This document shows positions 1-7,605 of a stretch of 42,771 bases of DNA, piece by piece. A program made the translations under genes and the position numbers. Numbering within the stretch: the first letter of the stretch is position 1; each line of letters begins with the position of its first letter. Source of the stretch: Streptomyces montanisoli (GTDB lineage Bacteria > Actinomycetota > Actinomycetes > Streptomycetales > Streptomycetaceae); assembly GCF_017813245.1 (NCBI RefSeq), contig NZ_JAGIQL010000045.1, positions 1 through 42,771 on the forward strand, read 5' to 3'. The notes under the pieces were generated by a model that worked only from the letters and a program-made list of their open reading frames with translations, did not search any database and was not told where the DNA came from.

Positions 1-119
1 CCCCCCCCCCCGCCCCCCGCCCCCCCCCCCCCCGCCCCCCCCCCGCCCTTTTTATCAGGCAGAAGACGGCATACAAGTTGAATGGGTGTCAGGAGTTGAG
101 TCGTGAGCTGTTCCAATCT
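1..119. other. Contig-end sequencing artefact: poly-C, T-run and degraded Illumina P7/TruSeq adapter
   Basis: Bases 1-48 are almost pure C, followed by TTTTT at 49-53. Bases 56-79 match the 24-nt P7 flow-cell oligo with three mismatches (core GCAGAAGACGGCATAC). Bases 80-85 would be a 6-nt index. Bases 86-119 align without gaps to the 34-nt TruSeq read-2 adapter with about seven mismatches, ending TTCCAATCT where the adapter has TTCCGATCT. Poly-C, T-run, P7, index, adapter is the reverse complement of a read running through a short insert into adapter, poly-A and two-colour-chemistry poly-G. It is not genomic and marks a contig end. Confidence 0.95.
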
Positions 120-517
120 GCCGCCGCCCAGGCCCCCGGCGCGGCTCGGCCACGGGCGGCGGGCGACCCCGCTGTCGCACGACCGAGCCCGCGGCATGCG
201 CGATGGCCCTCGCCGAACCGGATGCGGCGTCAGGGGCCACCGGCACCGGGCCGGGGCGGCCGCGCCAGACCACCGGCCACCGGCGTTCACCGCGTACAGC
301 ACACCGGAACGGCCCGCCGCGCTGTAGCGACCAGGCTCCGGCCCCCGAGGTGGTCGGGACAGCTCGCGGCATACGGCACGACCCGACGCGCGGGACGTGC
401 CGCGCCGCGGCGCACAAGGCCGGGCGGCGGGGGCACGCGGCGATCCGCACGTCCGCGCGGCGCGCAAGCGGGCCGTAGGCCATCTGACGACGCCCGCGTT
501 CCCGCGTCGAGGGTCGG
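120..517. other. Unassigned GC-rich sequence at the contig end
   Basis: About 400 bases between the adapter and the first gene. Several frames are open, as expected at this GC content, but none gives a recognisable domain, a good ribosome binding site or a convincing codon pattern. Because it adjoins an artefactual contig end, it may be low-quality or misassembled. I see no RNA gene or repeat here. Confidence 0.5.
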
Positions 518-1411
518 TCAGACGGTCAGGACCCGGCGCCCGCGCGTGTGTCCTGCCCGGCTGTCGGCGTGCGCGGCCGCGGCCTCGGCCAGCGTGTACG
601 TCTTCTCGACGGGGATGTGCAGCTTCCCCCGCGCGATGAGTCCCGCCGCCTCGCCGAGCGCGTCCTCCATGCTGCCCGCCACGCCCGAGAACCGGACGCC
701 GAACTCCGGCGCCGTCAGGTCGGCGATGGAGACCACCTTCCGCGGGTCCCCGGTCAGTTCGACCAGCTCGCGGAGCACGCCCGAGCCCGCCAGGTCGAGG
801 GCCGCGTCGACGCGTCCGAGTCGCCGCACGCGCCCGGCCCACCCCTCGCCGTACGTCGTGGCGGCGGCGCCCAGACCGCGCAGGTAATCCTGGTTCGCCG
901 CACCGGCCGTGCCGATCACCGCGATGCCCCGCTCGCGCGCGATCTGCAGCACCGCCGATCCCACACCCCCCGACGCGCCGCTGACCAGCAGCGTCTGCCC
1001 GGGCCTCACCTCCACCTCGCGGAGGACGCGCAACGCGGTCTCCACCACGGACGGGTACCCGGCAGCCTCCTCGAAGGTCAGCCCCTCGGGCATACGGACC
1101 CACGCCGACAGCACCGCGAACTCGGCGTACGTGCTCGACCCCTCGCCGAACACGTGATCGCCGGCCTCGACGCCCGTCACGCCATCGCCGACCTCGTCCA
1201 CCACCCCGGCGGCGTCGATACCGACCCCGGAGGGCAGCACCGTCGGATGCGCCCCCAGCACCTGGCCTTCCCGAATCCTCCAGTCGACGGGATTCACGCC
1301 GGCCGCCCGCACGGCGACGCGTATCCGGCCGGGGCCCGCGTGTGGTTCCTCCTCGTCCATCAGCCGCAGCACCTCAGGACCGCCGAACTCGGCGAAGCTC
1401 ACTCTCTTCAT
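518..1411 (-). CDS. Zinc-independent MDR-family NADPH oxidoreductase (quinone oxidoreductase-like)
   Basis: 297 aa, close to the usual length for this short MDR class. The N-terminal GroES-like half begins with the typical FGGPEVL motif (residues 9-15) and has AGVNPVDWR near 38-46. The Rossmann half carries the nucleotide-binding motif SGASGGVGSAV at 144-154. The cysteine and histidine ligands of zinc alcohol dehydrogenases are absent, so it probably reduces quinones, enones or similar electrophiles with NADPH in the cytosol. It is divergent from a TetR gene 70 bp away across a strong inverted repeat, so it is probably induced by a ligand of that repressor. The substrate cannot be read from sequence. 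Confidence 0.9.
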   Translation of the reverse strand: MKRVSFAEFGGPEVLRLMDEEEPHAGPGRIRVAVRAAGVNPVDWRIREGQVLGAHPTVLPSGVGIDAAGVVDEVGDGVTGVEAGDHVFGEGSSTYAEFAVLSAWVRMPEGLTFEEAAGYPSVVETALRVLREVEVRPGQTLLVSGASGGVGSAVLQIARERGIAVIGTAGAANQDYLRGLGAAATTYGEGWAGRVRRLGRVDAALDLAGSGVLRELVELTGDPRKVVSIADLTAPEFGVRFSGVAGSMEDALGEAAGLIARGKLHIPVEKTYTLAEAAAAHADSRAGHTRGRRVLTV

Positions 1412-1427
1412 GCCGCCGACCGTAACA

Positions 1428-1455
1428 CTAACCGTTAGCTTTTCCTAACGGTTAC
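1428..1455. promoter_or_regulatory. Double palindromic operator between the oxidoreductase and tetR
   Basis: TAACCGTTAG (1429-1438) and CTAACGGTTA (1445-1454) are perfect inverted repeats separated by 6 bp. Each arm is also a small palindrome (CTAAC-C-GTTAG and CTAAC-G-GTTAC), so two sites lie 17 bp apart centre to centre. The position between divergent starts (1411 and 1482) fits autoregulation plus repression of the oxidoreductase by the TetR protein. This is inferred from symmetry and context. Confidence 0.8.
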
Positions 1456-1481
1456 TAATTCAGACCTGGTAGCGTCAACCC

Positions 1482-2057
1482 ATGACCGTGCAGCAGTCCG
1501 GACGCCGCGAGCGCAAGAAGGCCGCGACCCGTCAGAAGATCGCCGACACCGCCCTGCGGCTCTTCCTGGAACGCGGGTACGACGAGGTGGGCATCCGTGA
1601 CGTGGCCGCCGAGGCCGACGTGGCCGTCACCACACTCTTCTCCCACTTCGCCTCGAAAGAGGCCCTGGTGTTCGAGCAGGACCAGGACTTCGAGCAGCGC
1701 CTCGCACAGGCCGTCACCGGCCGGGCGCCGGACGAGCCGCTGATCCCCGCGCTGCGCCGCGAGATCCACGCCCTGGTGCGCCACTGCACGGCGGAGGGCG
1801 CCGCCCCGATCTGGCGCATGATCGACGGATCGACCGCCCTGCGCGAGTACGAGGAGTCGATGAGGCTGCGCCACGCGGAGTCGCTTGCGGCGGCGATCGC
1901 CGCCGATCCCCGCCTGTCACGGACCGCGCTGGCCTGCCGCACGATCGCGAGGTTCGCGATCGACGCCTACCCGCTGGCCCGCGAGTCGGACGAACCGGAG
2001 GCCGCGGTGGACGAGGTCTTCCGGATGGTCGAGGCGGCCTGGGACGCAGCCGCCTGA
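1482..2057 (+). CDS. TetR-family transcriptional regulator
   Basis: 191 aa, typical TetR size. The N-terminal helix-turn-helix spans about residues 13-60, with ALRLFLERGYDEVGIRDVAA followed by the recognition-helix region VAVTTLFSHFASKEAL. The C-terminal part is the ligand and dimerisation domain and is not diagnostic. There is no clear Shine-Dalgarno before the ATG. A TAGCGT hexamer lies 6 bp upstream, so the message may be leaderless or nearly so. It is divergent from the MDR oxidoreductase with an operator between them, which points to local control of that enzyme. The gene ends 25 bp before the convergent phospholipase gene. Confidence 0.9.
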   Translation: MTVQQSGRRERKKAATRQKIADTALRLFLERGYDEVGIRDVAAEADVAVTTLFSHFASKEALVFEQDQDFEQRLAQAVTGRAPDEPLIPALRREIHALVRHCTAEGAAPIWRMIDGSTALREYEESMRLRHAESLAAAIAADPRLSRTALACRTIARFAIDAYPLARESDEPEAAVDEVFRMVEAAWDAAA

Positions 2058-2082
2058 CCATCGGCCCTGCGTGAGCCGACCC

Positions 2083-4167
2083 TCAACCCCCCGTGGTGTG
2101 GGTGTGCGGGTCGCTGGTGGACGGTTCGCCCGTCTCGACGTGGCCGGCGAAGCGGCGGACGTACGCCGCGTCGGCGTCGTTCGTCACCGTGACGTCGTAC
2201 CAGCGGTTCCCCGCGGCGACGCCCCAGTCCGGGACGGTCACCGAAGCGCCGGGGCGCACGGTGTACGTGTAGTGGTGCGCCGGCGCGTACGAGTCGGTGG
2301 CCGTGAAGGTGACCGTCGCGCCGCCACCGGGATTGGTGAACGTGAGGGTGACGTGCCCGCTGGAACGGTCGTGGCGCGCGGTGACCTCGGGGCCGAGCCC
2401 CGCGATGGTGCCGGCGAACTCGCGCAGCCAGCCGCCGGGCCCGAACACCGAGTACTGGTACCGGGACGCGCCCCCGCTCGGCAGCGCCCAGCTGTCGCTG
2501 AGCGTCTTTCCCGCCTCGACGGTGTACGGCCAGGGGCTGTCGGAGCGGACGGTCGAGGTGACGTGGAAACCGGCCCCCACGGACCCGAGGTTGGTGAACG
2601 TGAAGTGCAGGCGGCCGCCCTCCGCGTGGCTGTCGGCGGCCAGGTCGTACGGCAGCGGCCGCGCCTTGCGCAGGCCGGGCTCCTGCCGCGGCAGCGCGCC
2701 GTCGGCCGGCGGCACCGGGTGGTAGTCGGGCGGTGTGCTGTGGTCGGCGGGCGGCTGGTAGCCGCTGGTGCCCGGCAGGCCGGGGACCCTGCCGCTCGCC
2801 CCCGTGAAGTCGAACGCGGAGGTGAGGTCGCCGCACACCGCGCGCCGCCACGCGGAGACGTTCGGGTTGTGCACGCCGAACCGCTTCTCGATGAACTGCA
2901 CGATCGACGTGTGGTCGAACGTCTGCGAGCACACCCAACCCCCGGTGCTCCACGGGGAGATGGCAAGCATCGGCACCCGCGGCCCTAGCCCGTACGGCAG
3001 GTTCTTCTCGTACGACGAGGAGGCGCCGCCCGTGTAGATCTCGCCCGAGGTGCTGACGGTGGAAAGGCCCCAGGAGGAGTCCACCGGCGGGTACGGGGGC
3101 ACGGCGTGGTCGAAGAACCCGTCGTTCTCGTCGTAGGTGAGCAGCAGGACCGTCTTGCTCCACACATCGGGGTCGGAGGTGAGCGCGTCGAGGACCTGGG
3201 AGACGTACCAGGCACCGTAGTTGGCCGGCCAGCTCGGGTGCTCGCAGTACGCCTCGGGCGCGGCGATCCAGGAGACCTGCGGCAGCCTGCCGCCCTTCAC
3301 GTCCGCCCGCAGGCCGTCGAACAGCCCGCCGCCGCCGTCGACATGCGTGCCCGTGCGCGCCTTCTCGTACAGCGGGCTGCCGGGTGCGGCGTTCTGGTAC
3401 TGGGTGAAGTAGAGCAGCGAGTTGTCGCCGTAGTTGCCGATGTACGGGTCCGAGGTCCAGCCCCATCCGCCGGCCTTGTCCAGGCCCGTCCCGGTGTCCT
3501 GGTAGATCTTCCACGAGACACCGGCCCGCTCCAGCATCTCCGGGAACGTCCGCCAGCCGTACCCGGCCTCCTCGTTGCCGATCACGGGCCCGCCGCCCGA
3601 ACCGTCGTTGCCGACCCAGCCCGTGTACATGTAGTAGCGGTTGGGGTCCGTGGAGGACAGCAGCGAGCAGTGGTAGGCGTCGCAGATGGTGAACGCGTCG
3701 GCCAGCGCGTAGTGGAACGGGATGTCCTTGCGGCTCAGGTGCGCCATGGTGGTGGCCGTCTTGGCCGGGATCCAGCTGTCCCAGTTGCCCTGGTTGAACG
3801 CGTTGTGCGTGCCGTTCCAGTCGTGGTTGAGGTCCTCGATGAACGTCAGCCCGAGGTTGGCCTCGTCCGGGCGGAACGGCAGGGTGACCTTGCCCGCACC
3901 GTCCGCCTGGTACCAGACGGGCTTCCCGTTCGGCAGCGGCACGGGACGCGGGTCGCCGAAGCCGCGCACGCCGTTCAGCGTGCCGAAGTAGTGGTCGAAC
4001 GACCGGTTCTCCTGCATCAGCACGACGACGTGCTCGACGTCCTGCACGGTCCCGCTGCGTACGGCGGCCGGGATGGCGGCGGCGCGCGCGATGGCGGCGG
4101 GCAGCGCGGAGGTCGCGGCCGTGGCCGCGGCGAGTTGGAGGAAGCGCCGGCGGTTGACGTGCGACAT
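2083..4167 (-). CDS. Secreted phosphocholine-specific phospholipase C (Tat substrate)
   Basis: 694 aa. The N-terminus has a twin-arginine signal (NRRRFLQL at residues 5-12, then an Ala-rich hydrophobic stretch to about 32), so it is probably exported folded. The catalytic-domain signature ENRSFDHYFG at 53-62 belongs to the non-haemolytic phospholipase C/acid phosphatase superfamily. The C-terminal third has two similar beta-rich segments of the kind found in bacterial phospholipase C (DUF756-like). The ATG at 4167 is chosen because AGGAGA precedes it by about 4 bases and the Tat motif follows at once; the frame is open further upstream but lacks support. Likely role: release of phosphocholine from phospholipids outside the cell. 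Confidence 0.93.
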   Translation of the reverse strand: MSHVNRRRFLQLAAATAATSALPAAIARAAAIPAAVRSGTVQDVEHVVVLMQENRSFDHYFGTLNGVRGFGDPRPVPLPNGKPVWYQADGAGKVTLPFRPDEANLGLTFIEDLNHDWNGTHNAFNQGNWDSWIPAKTATTMAHLSRKDIPFHYALADAFTICDAYHCSLLSSTDPNRYYMYTGWVGNDGSGGGPVIGNEEAGYGWRTFPEMLERAGVSWKIYQDTGTGLDKAGGWGWTSDPYIGNYGDNSLLYFTQYQNAAPGSPLYEKARTGTHVDGGGGLFDGLRADVKGGRLPQVSWIAAPEAYCEHPSWPANYGAWYVSQVLDALTSDPDVWSKTVLLLTYDENDGFFDHAVPPYPPVDSSWGLSTVSTSGEIYTGGASSSYEKNLPYGLGPRVPMLAISPWSTGGWVCSQTFDHTSIVQFIEKRFGVHNPNVSAWRRAVCGDLTSAFDFTGASGRVPGLPGTSGYQPPADHSTPPDYHPVPPADGALPRQEPGLRKARPLPYDLAADSHAEGGRLHFTFTNLGSVGAGFHVTSTVRSDSPWPYTVEAGKTLSDSWALPSGGASRYQYSVFGPGGWLREFAGTIAGLGPEVTARHDRSSGHVTLTFTNPGGGATVTFTATDSYAPAHHYTYTVRPGASVTVPDWGVAAGNRWYDVTVTNDADAAYVRRFAGHVETGEPSTSDPHTHTTGG

Positions 4168-4197
4168 CGTTGTCTCCTGGGGCGGGGAGCCGACCGG

Positions 4198-4225
4198 CGG
4201 TTGCCGTCTGCCGGTTGCCGTCTGT
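4198..4225. repeat. 14-bp tandem duplication upstream of the phospholipase gene
   Basis: CGGTTGCCGTCTGC (4198-4211) is followed directly by CGGTTGCCGTCTGT (4212-4225), with a partial third start CGGTA. It lies 31-58 bp upstream of the phospholipase start codon, inside the probable leader. It could be a direct-repeat regulator site or a slippage duplication. Confidence 0.7.
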
Positions 4226-4247
4226 CGGTACGAGCGGCAGCGGGGAG

Positions 4248-4277
4248 ATCGTTGCTCCGCTGACCGGGCCCCGTCAA
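4248..4277 (-). promoter_or_regulatory. Putative promoter for the phospholipase gene
   Basis: On the minus strand TTGACG (4277-4272) is followed after 18 bp by AACGAT (4253-4248). The -35 is good and the -10 is weak. It sits about 80 bp upstream of the start codon and just before the 14-bp duplication. Prediction by eye only. Confidence 0.35.
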
Positions 4278-4447
4278 TACCACCACCCGGCGTTCGCCGG
4301 ATCGCCCCCGAAGATTCAGGCGCACGGCAGCACGTCAACGCGCAGTCCATGGTGGTGTGCGCGGGTTGGGCCGAGCCGGGTCCTTGACGGGCGCGGCTGG
4401 CCGGCGTGCGTCGGCCCACTGTCAGTGCCGGCTGATAGGAAGCCGGG

Positions 4448-5200
4448 ATGACCCAGGCACCCGCCTTCGAAGACCTGCTGGCCCTGGTCCAGGACCGCTC
4501 GGCGGCCACCCTGCGCGGCAGCGTCGCCGGTGCCCCCGATCTGGATGTCCGCGTCCCCAGCTGCCCCGACTGGTCGCTCCGCGACCTGGTCGAGCACGTT
4601 GCCGAGGTGCACCGGTTCTGGGCCGCGGTGGTCGCGGCGGGCCCCAGCGAGAAGCCACCGGTCGTGGCACCGGCCGTGGACACGCTGTCCGCCGACCTCT
4701 CGGCCCGTTCCGCCTCGGCCACCCAGGAGCTGATCGCCGCCCTGCGAGCCGCGGGCCCCTCGGTGGGCTGCTGGACATGGTGGGGAGGCTCCGACGTCCC
4801 GGCGACGAGCGGAGCCGTGGCGCGCCACCAGGTACAGGAGGCATCGATCCACGCCTTCGATGCCCAGCTGGCCACCGGAACTGCCCAGCCCGTTCCGGCT
4901 GTTGCGGCGCTCGACGGTATCGCCGAGTTCGTCGGCGTCAGCCATGGCACCGCCGGCCGCTGGCCGCACGAGCCGACCCGGATCGGCCTGCACGCCGCAG
5001 AGGGCGGGTCATGGCTGCTCGACTCGACGGAGTCGGGCTCGCACCTCGTCGACGGCCGGCACGAGGCGGATGCCGACGTCCACGGTTCGGCGAGCGACCT
5101 GTTGCTCACCCTGCACCGCCGCCCCACCCTGGGCAGCCTGCGGTACGAGGGCGACCGCGCCGCCCTGGAAAACCTGCTGAACTGGCCAGACCTGGACTGA
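4448..5200 (+). CDS. Maleylpyruvate isomerase-family mycothiol-dependent enzyme
   Basis: 250 aa. The N-terminal DinB-like four-helix domain has the family pattern VPSCPDWSLRDLVEHVAEVHRFW (shown here in two parts: VPSCPDWSLRDL at about 36-47 and VEHVAEVHRFW at 48-58). A second metal-ligand segment reads ARHQVQEASIHAFDAQ, supplying His, Glu and His in the usual MDMPI arrangement. A small C-terminal alpha/beta domain follows. The family uses mycothiol, the actinobacterial thiol, in isomerisation or conjugation reactions; the substrate here is unknown. A TAGGAA hexamer lies 6 bp before the ATG and the leader is very short. It is convergent with the graspetide operon. Confidence 0.85.
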   Translation: MTQAPAFEDLLALVQDRSAATLRGSVAGAPDLDVRVPSCPDWSLRDLVEHVAEVHRFWAAVVAAGPSEKPPVVAPAVDTLSADLSARSASATQELIAALRAAGPSVGCWTWWGGSDVPATSGAVARHQVQEASIHAFDAQLATGTAQPVPAVAALDGIAEFVGVSHGTAGRWPHEPTRIGLHAAEGGSWLLDSTESGSHLVDGRHEADADVHGSASDLLLTLHRRPTLGSLRYEGDRAALENLLNWPDLD

Positions 5201-5213
5201 CCCCAGCCGGGAA

Positions 5214-5259
5214 ACTGCCGGAGGTGCGGCGACCTCCGCAGCGAGGTCATACCGGCAGT
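5214..5259. terminator. Convergent hairpin between the MDMPI gene and tgmC
   Basis: An inner stem CGGAGGT/ACCTCCG (5219-5225 with 5232-5238, 6-nt loop) is nested within a wider inverted repeat ACTGCCGG/CCGGCAGT (5214-5221 with 5252-5259) that reaches the end of tgmC. The two arms overlap, so they are alternative folds. It probably ends transcription in both directions. No U-tract, as is common in streptomycetes. Confidence 0.5.
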
Positions 5260-6386
5260 GGCCAGGAGGGCCCGCTCGGGTCCCCGATCCACACGTACTG
5301 GGCGTGGTCGGTCGTCACTGACAGACCGAAGGCGGACTGGTCTGGCTGCCCCACTGCCTTCCACGTGGTGATGGCATCCTCGACCTGGTCCCACAGTCGC
5401 AGTGGCCCGTGCTGGTGCACGGCCCACGTGCCCGACACCCGTTCCGTCCAGGCCTGGGACCCGGTGGCCACGTCCCACAGAACGAGGCCATCCTCGGTCG
5501 TCATCAACTCGGCCGACGGCGCCGCGAGCTGAGCCAGGAACCTTCCCGTCCAGCCCTCAAGCTCCTGCGGTGGCACGAGACATTCACGCGCAGTCCCTTC
5601 ATGCTGGAAGAAGGCGGGGTGCGGCGGGCGTTCATGCGGGCGGGCAAGCATGTAGGACACCTGGTCCCGGGTGAAGCGACCGGAGGCACTGCCATCCTCG
5701 GCGAGCGTCAGGCGCACGAGCCCGGATGCCAGCATCCAGCCACTGAGTGTCGTGGTGACGGTGCCTCCCGCACGGACCTGGACCATCCACGAGAACGGGA
5801 TGGAACGCACCGAACAGGTGGCAACCAGGACGTCGTAAGGGGCACCCGGCGCATACCCGTGCAGGCCGTCCCCGACGACCAGGTCCGGAGACCACCCAGT
5901 TGCTCGCAGCGACGCAGCCGCGTGGCGGGCCACGCTCCGATCGCATTCGACGGACGTGACGCGTTCCGCTCCCAGGCGGTGACACAGCACAGCAGTCGAG
6001 TAGCCGGTACCCGTGCCGATCTCCAACACTCGGTCGGTCGACTCGACCCGAGCCACTTCGAGCATCCGGATGATGAGGGACGGCAGCGTTGACGACGACG
6101 TCGGGTTGCCCGACACAGACGATTCGGTGGAAGCGGCGTCGATGCCCTCGACCTGTGTCACCCACGTTTCATCGCGGTAGGCGAGGTCGAGCCATTCATC
6201 GAGGCGCACCTGGTCGCGGCGAACCGGCTCCCAGGCGGTGCCACAGGGCCGGAAAACGGCCTGGCCGAGGAATGCCTCCCGTGGAACGCTCTCGATGGCT
6301 GCCCGCCATGCGGGGTCGCTCAACGAGCCGCTTTCCGCCATGCGACGGGCGAGCCGGACGCGCAGTGAAGCAGCGTCGATCGTCAT
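5247..6386 (-). CDS. tgmC: PIMT-like methyltransferase of the graspetide cluster
   Basis: 379 aa, a protein L-isoaspartyl O-methyltransferase (PCMT) homologue with a C-terminal extension of about 150 residues. The substrate-side motif SGNPTSSSTLPSL is at about 92-104 and SAM motif I is VLEIGTGTGYS at 120-130. The ATG overlaps the end of the ATP-grasp gene by 4 bases (ATGA), so translation is coupled. In related clusters, for example fuscimiditide, such enzymes methylate an aspartate in the cross-linked core; it then collapses to an aspartimide. That role is inferred here from fold, length and context. Solo repair of damaged proteins is less likely given the operon. Confidence 0.88.
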   Translation of the reverse strand: MTIDAASLRVRLARRMAESGSLSDPAWRAAIESVPREAFLGQAVFRPCGTAWEPVRRDQVRLDEWLDLAYRDETWVTQVEGIDAASTESSVSGNPTSSSTLPSLIIRMLEVARVESTDRVLEIGTGTGYSTAVLCHRLGAERVTSVECDRSVARHAAASLRATGWSPDLVVGDGLHGYAPGAPYDVLVATCSVRSIPFSWMVQVRAGGTVTTTLSGWMLASGLVRLTLAEDGSASGRFTRDQVSYMLARPHERPPHPAFFQHEGTARECLVPPQELEGWTGRFLAQLAAPSAELMTTEDGLVLWDVATGSQAWTERVSGTWAVHQHGPLRLWDQVEDAITTWKAVGQPDQSAFGLSVTTDHAQYVWIGDPSGPSWPLPV

Positions 6387-7354
6387 GTATCTGCTCCTGG
6401 TTTTGCCAGCTGGTCGGCGAGGGCTTCAGCGATCGGCCCGCAGATCGTGTCCGGGAACCAGGCCCATTGCCCGTTCGGATTGCATTCGTAGAGCCACCAC
6501 CGGCCGTCCGCGTCCAGGCCGAAGTCGAGAGCGCCGTAGACGAGCCCGAACGCCTGGAGATACGAACGCACACCGCGCCGGATGTGAGGCGGCGTGCCGA
6601 TCGGTGTGTAGCTCAGCACGTCGTAGTGGCGCCGCCAGTCCACGCCCGGTGAGCCGTCGACCCGCACGGCGAAGAACTGGTCACCAACCACCGTCAAACG
6701 AATGTCGGCCTCCTTCCTCACGCGTTGCTGGAACAGGTGCGCGGTCCTGGACACGCCCGAGTCGATGGCCTCAGGAGGCACGTCGTCGATCCATACGGTT
6801 CTGGCGCGCATGTCCTCTCCGGTGTAGTCGGTGTTCCACAGCGGCTTGTACAGCACCGGCGCATACCGCGCCGCGAACTCGCGGGCCTGGCATGGATCGC
6901 TGGTGACGAGCGTCGGCGGAATGCGGAGGCCGCAACGCGCCGCCGTCGCGAGCTGAGCGGGCTTGTACTCGGCGTCTCGGTTGCGCCAGGGATGATTGAC
7001 GTAGTGCGCTAGAGGAAGGGACGCCAGGATCCCGCCGATCCCGTAGCGCGCCTGGTCAAGGCACCAACGTGCGTCCTGCTCTCGCAGGCCCGGCGAGGAC
7101 GCGTACGGGTTCGGCCTTCGCCAGTAGACGGACCTGACCGCCTTGAGTTCGAACGCACGGCTCAGAGTTCTCATCGTGCCGGCCATTCCCGAGTCGTCGA
7201 ACGAGGCGCTGGCCCGGACGCCCATCGGGAAGTCACCTGGATCGAGGCGCACGACCGGTACCGCGCGTTGGTTCAGCTCCGCGATCACCAGGTCCGCCGT
7301 GGCATCGTCCAGACGCGTGACCACGAGCACGGGCCCTGCGGGCCTCGCGGGCAT
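6383..7354 (-). CDS. tgmB: ATP-grasp ribosomal peptide maturase (graspetide ester/amide ligase)
   Basis: 323 aa, typical of the tgmB family. The central ATP-grasp segment includes VLYKPLWNTDYTGED and KEADIRLTVVGDQFFAVRVD. The C-terminal metal-binding signature is DFGLDADGRWWLYECNPNG followed by QW, with the E-x-N-P-N-G-Q-W hallmark of peptide-modifying ATP-grasp enzymes. It should activate Asp or Glu side chains as acyl phosphates and join them to Ser or Thr hydroxyls in the precursor. Its ATG overlaps the tgmA stop by one base (TGATG) and its stop overlaps tgmC (ATGA), so all three genes are translationally coupled. The order precursor, ligase, methyltransferase is standard for this family. 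Confidence 0.93.
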   Translation of the reverse strand: MPARPAGPVLVVTRLDDATADLVIAELNQRAVPVVRLDPGDFPMGVRASASFDDSGMAGTMRTLSRAFELKAVRSVYWRRPNPYASSPGLREQDARWCLDQARYGIGGILASLPLAHYVNHPWRNRDAEYKPAQLATAARCGLRIPPTLVTSDPCQAREFAARYAPVLYKPLWNTDYTGEDMRARTVWIDDVPPEAIDSGVSRTAHLFQQRVRKEADIRLTVVGDQFFAVRVDGSPGVDWRRHYDVLSYTPIGTPPHIRRGVRSYLQAFGLVYGALDFGLDADGRWWLYECNPNGQWAWFPDTICGPIAEALADQLAKPGADT

Positions 7355-7605
7355 CAGTCGGTGTCTCCCTGCTGGTCGCTGCCCTCGTCGCTGTTGCCGT
7401 CCAGACTCGTACGCGTGGTCGTCTCCTTCGAGGTCTCGGACCGCTTGTGCTTGGCCATCTCCGGCAGGCGGGTACCGTCTTCGCCGAGCCAGTTCCCGGT
7501 CTGCGTCTCCGCGTCCAGCACGACGCGTGTTGCCGGGAGAACGGCCCCTGCCGGAAACGGCTCCATTCTGCGGACTCCCCAGGGAGTCTTTTCAATCATG
7601 GTCAT
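7354..7605 (-). CDS. tgmA: Graspetide precursor peptide (ATP-grasp-modified RiPP)
   Basis: 83 aa. The leader has the family features PWGVRRMEPFP (residues 8-18) and LDAETQTGNW (30-39), followed by the EMAKHK boundary near 49-54. The C-terminal core is hydroxyl-rich (T62, T63, T64, T66, S67) and then acidic (D69, D73, E74, D77, D81, D83), ending DTD. Ser/Thr hydroxyls paired with Asp/Glu side chains fit ester cross-links. D69-G70 is the only Asp-Gly step and a natural aspartimide site. Start chosen at 7605: AAAGGAG (7621-7615) lies 9 bases upstream; a second ATG at 7599 is too far from it. Odd feature: the same frame is open upstream through the HATPase gene. Confidence 0.9.
   Translation of the reverse strand: MTMIEKTPWGVRRMEPFPAGAVLPATRVVLDAETQTGNWLGEDGTRLPEMAKHKRSETSKETTTRTSLDGNSDEGSDQQGDTD

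Noticed and set aside
1..119. C-rich left end considered as a chromosome telomere or a homopolymer element.
   Set aside because: The adapter sequence directly next to it explains the whole stretch as an artefact.
4198..4225. Direct repeat considered as a PHO box for phosphate control.
   Set aside because: The period is 14, not 11, and the GTTCACC-type core is absent.
4168..5478. A long open minus-strand frame extends the phospholipase gene upstream by more than 400 codons.
   Set aside because: It covers the opposite-strand MDMPI gene and part of tgmC, shows no domain, and the Tat signal with ribosome binding site starts at 4167.
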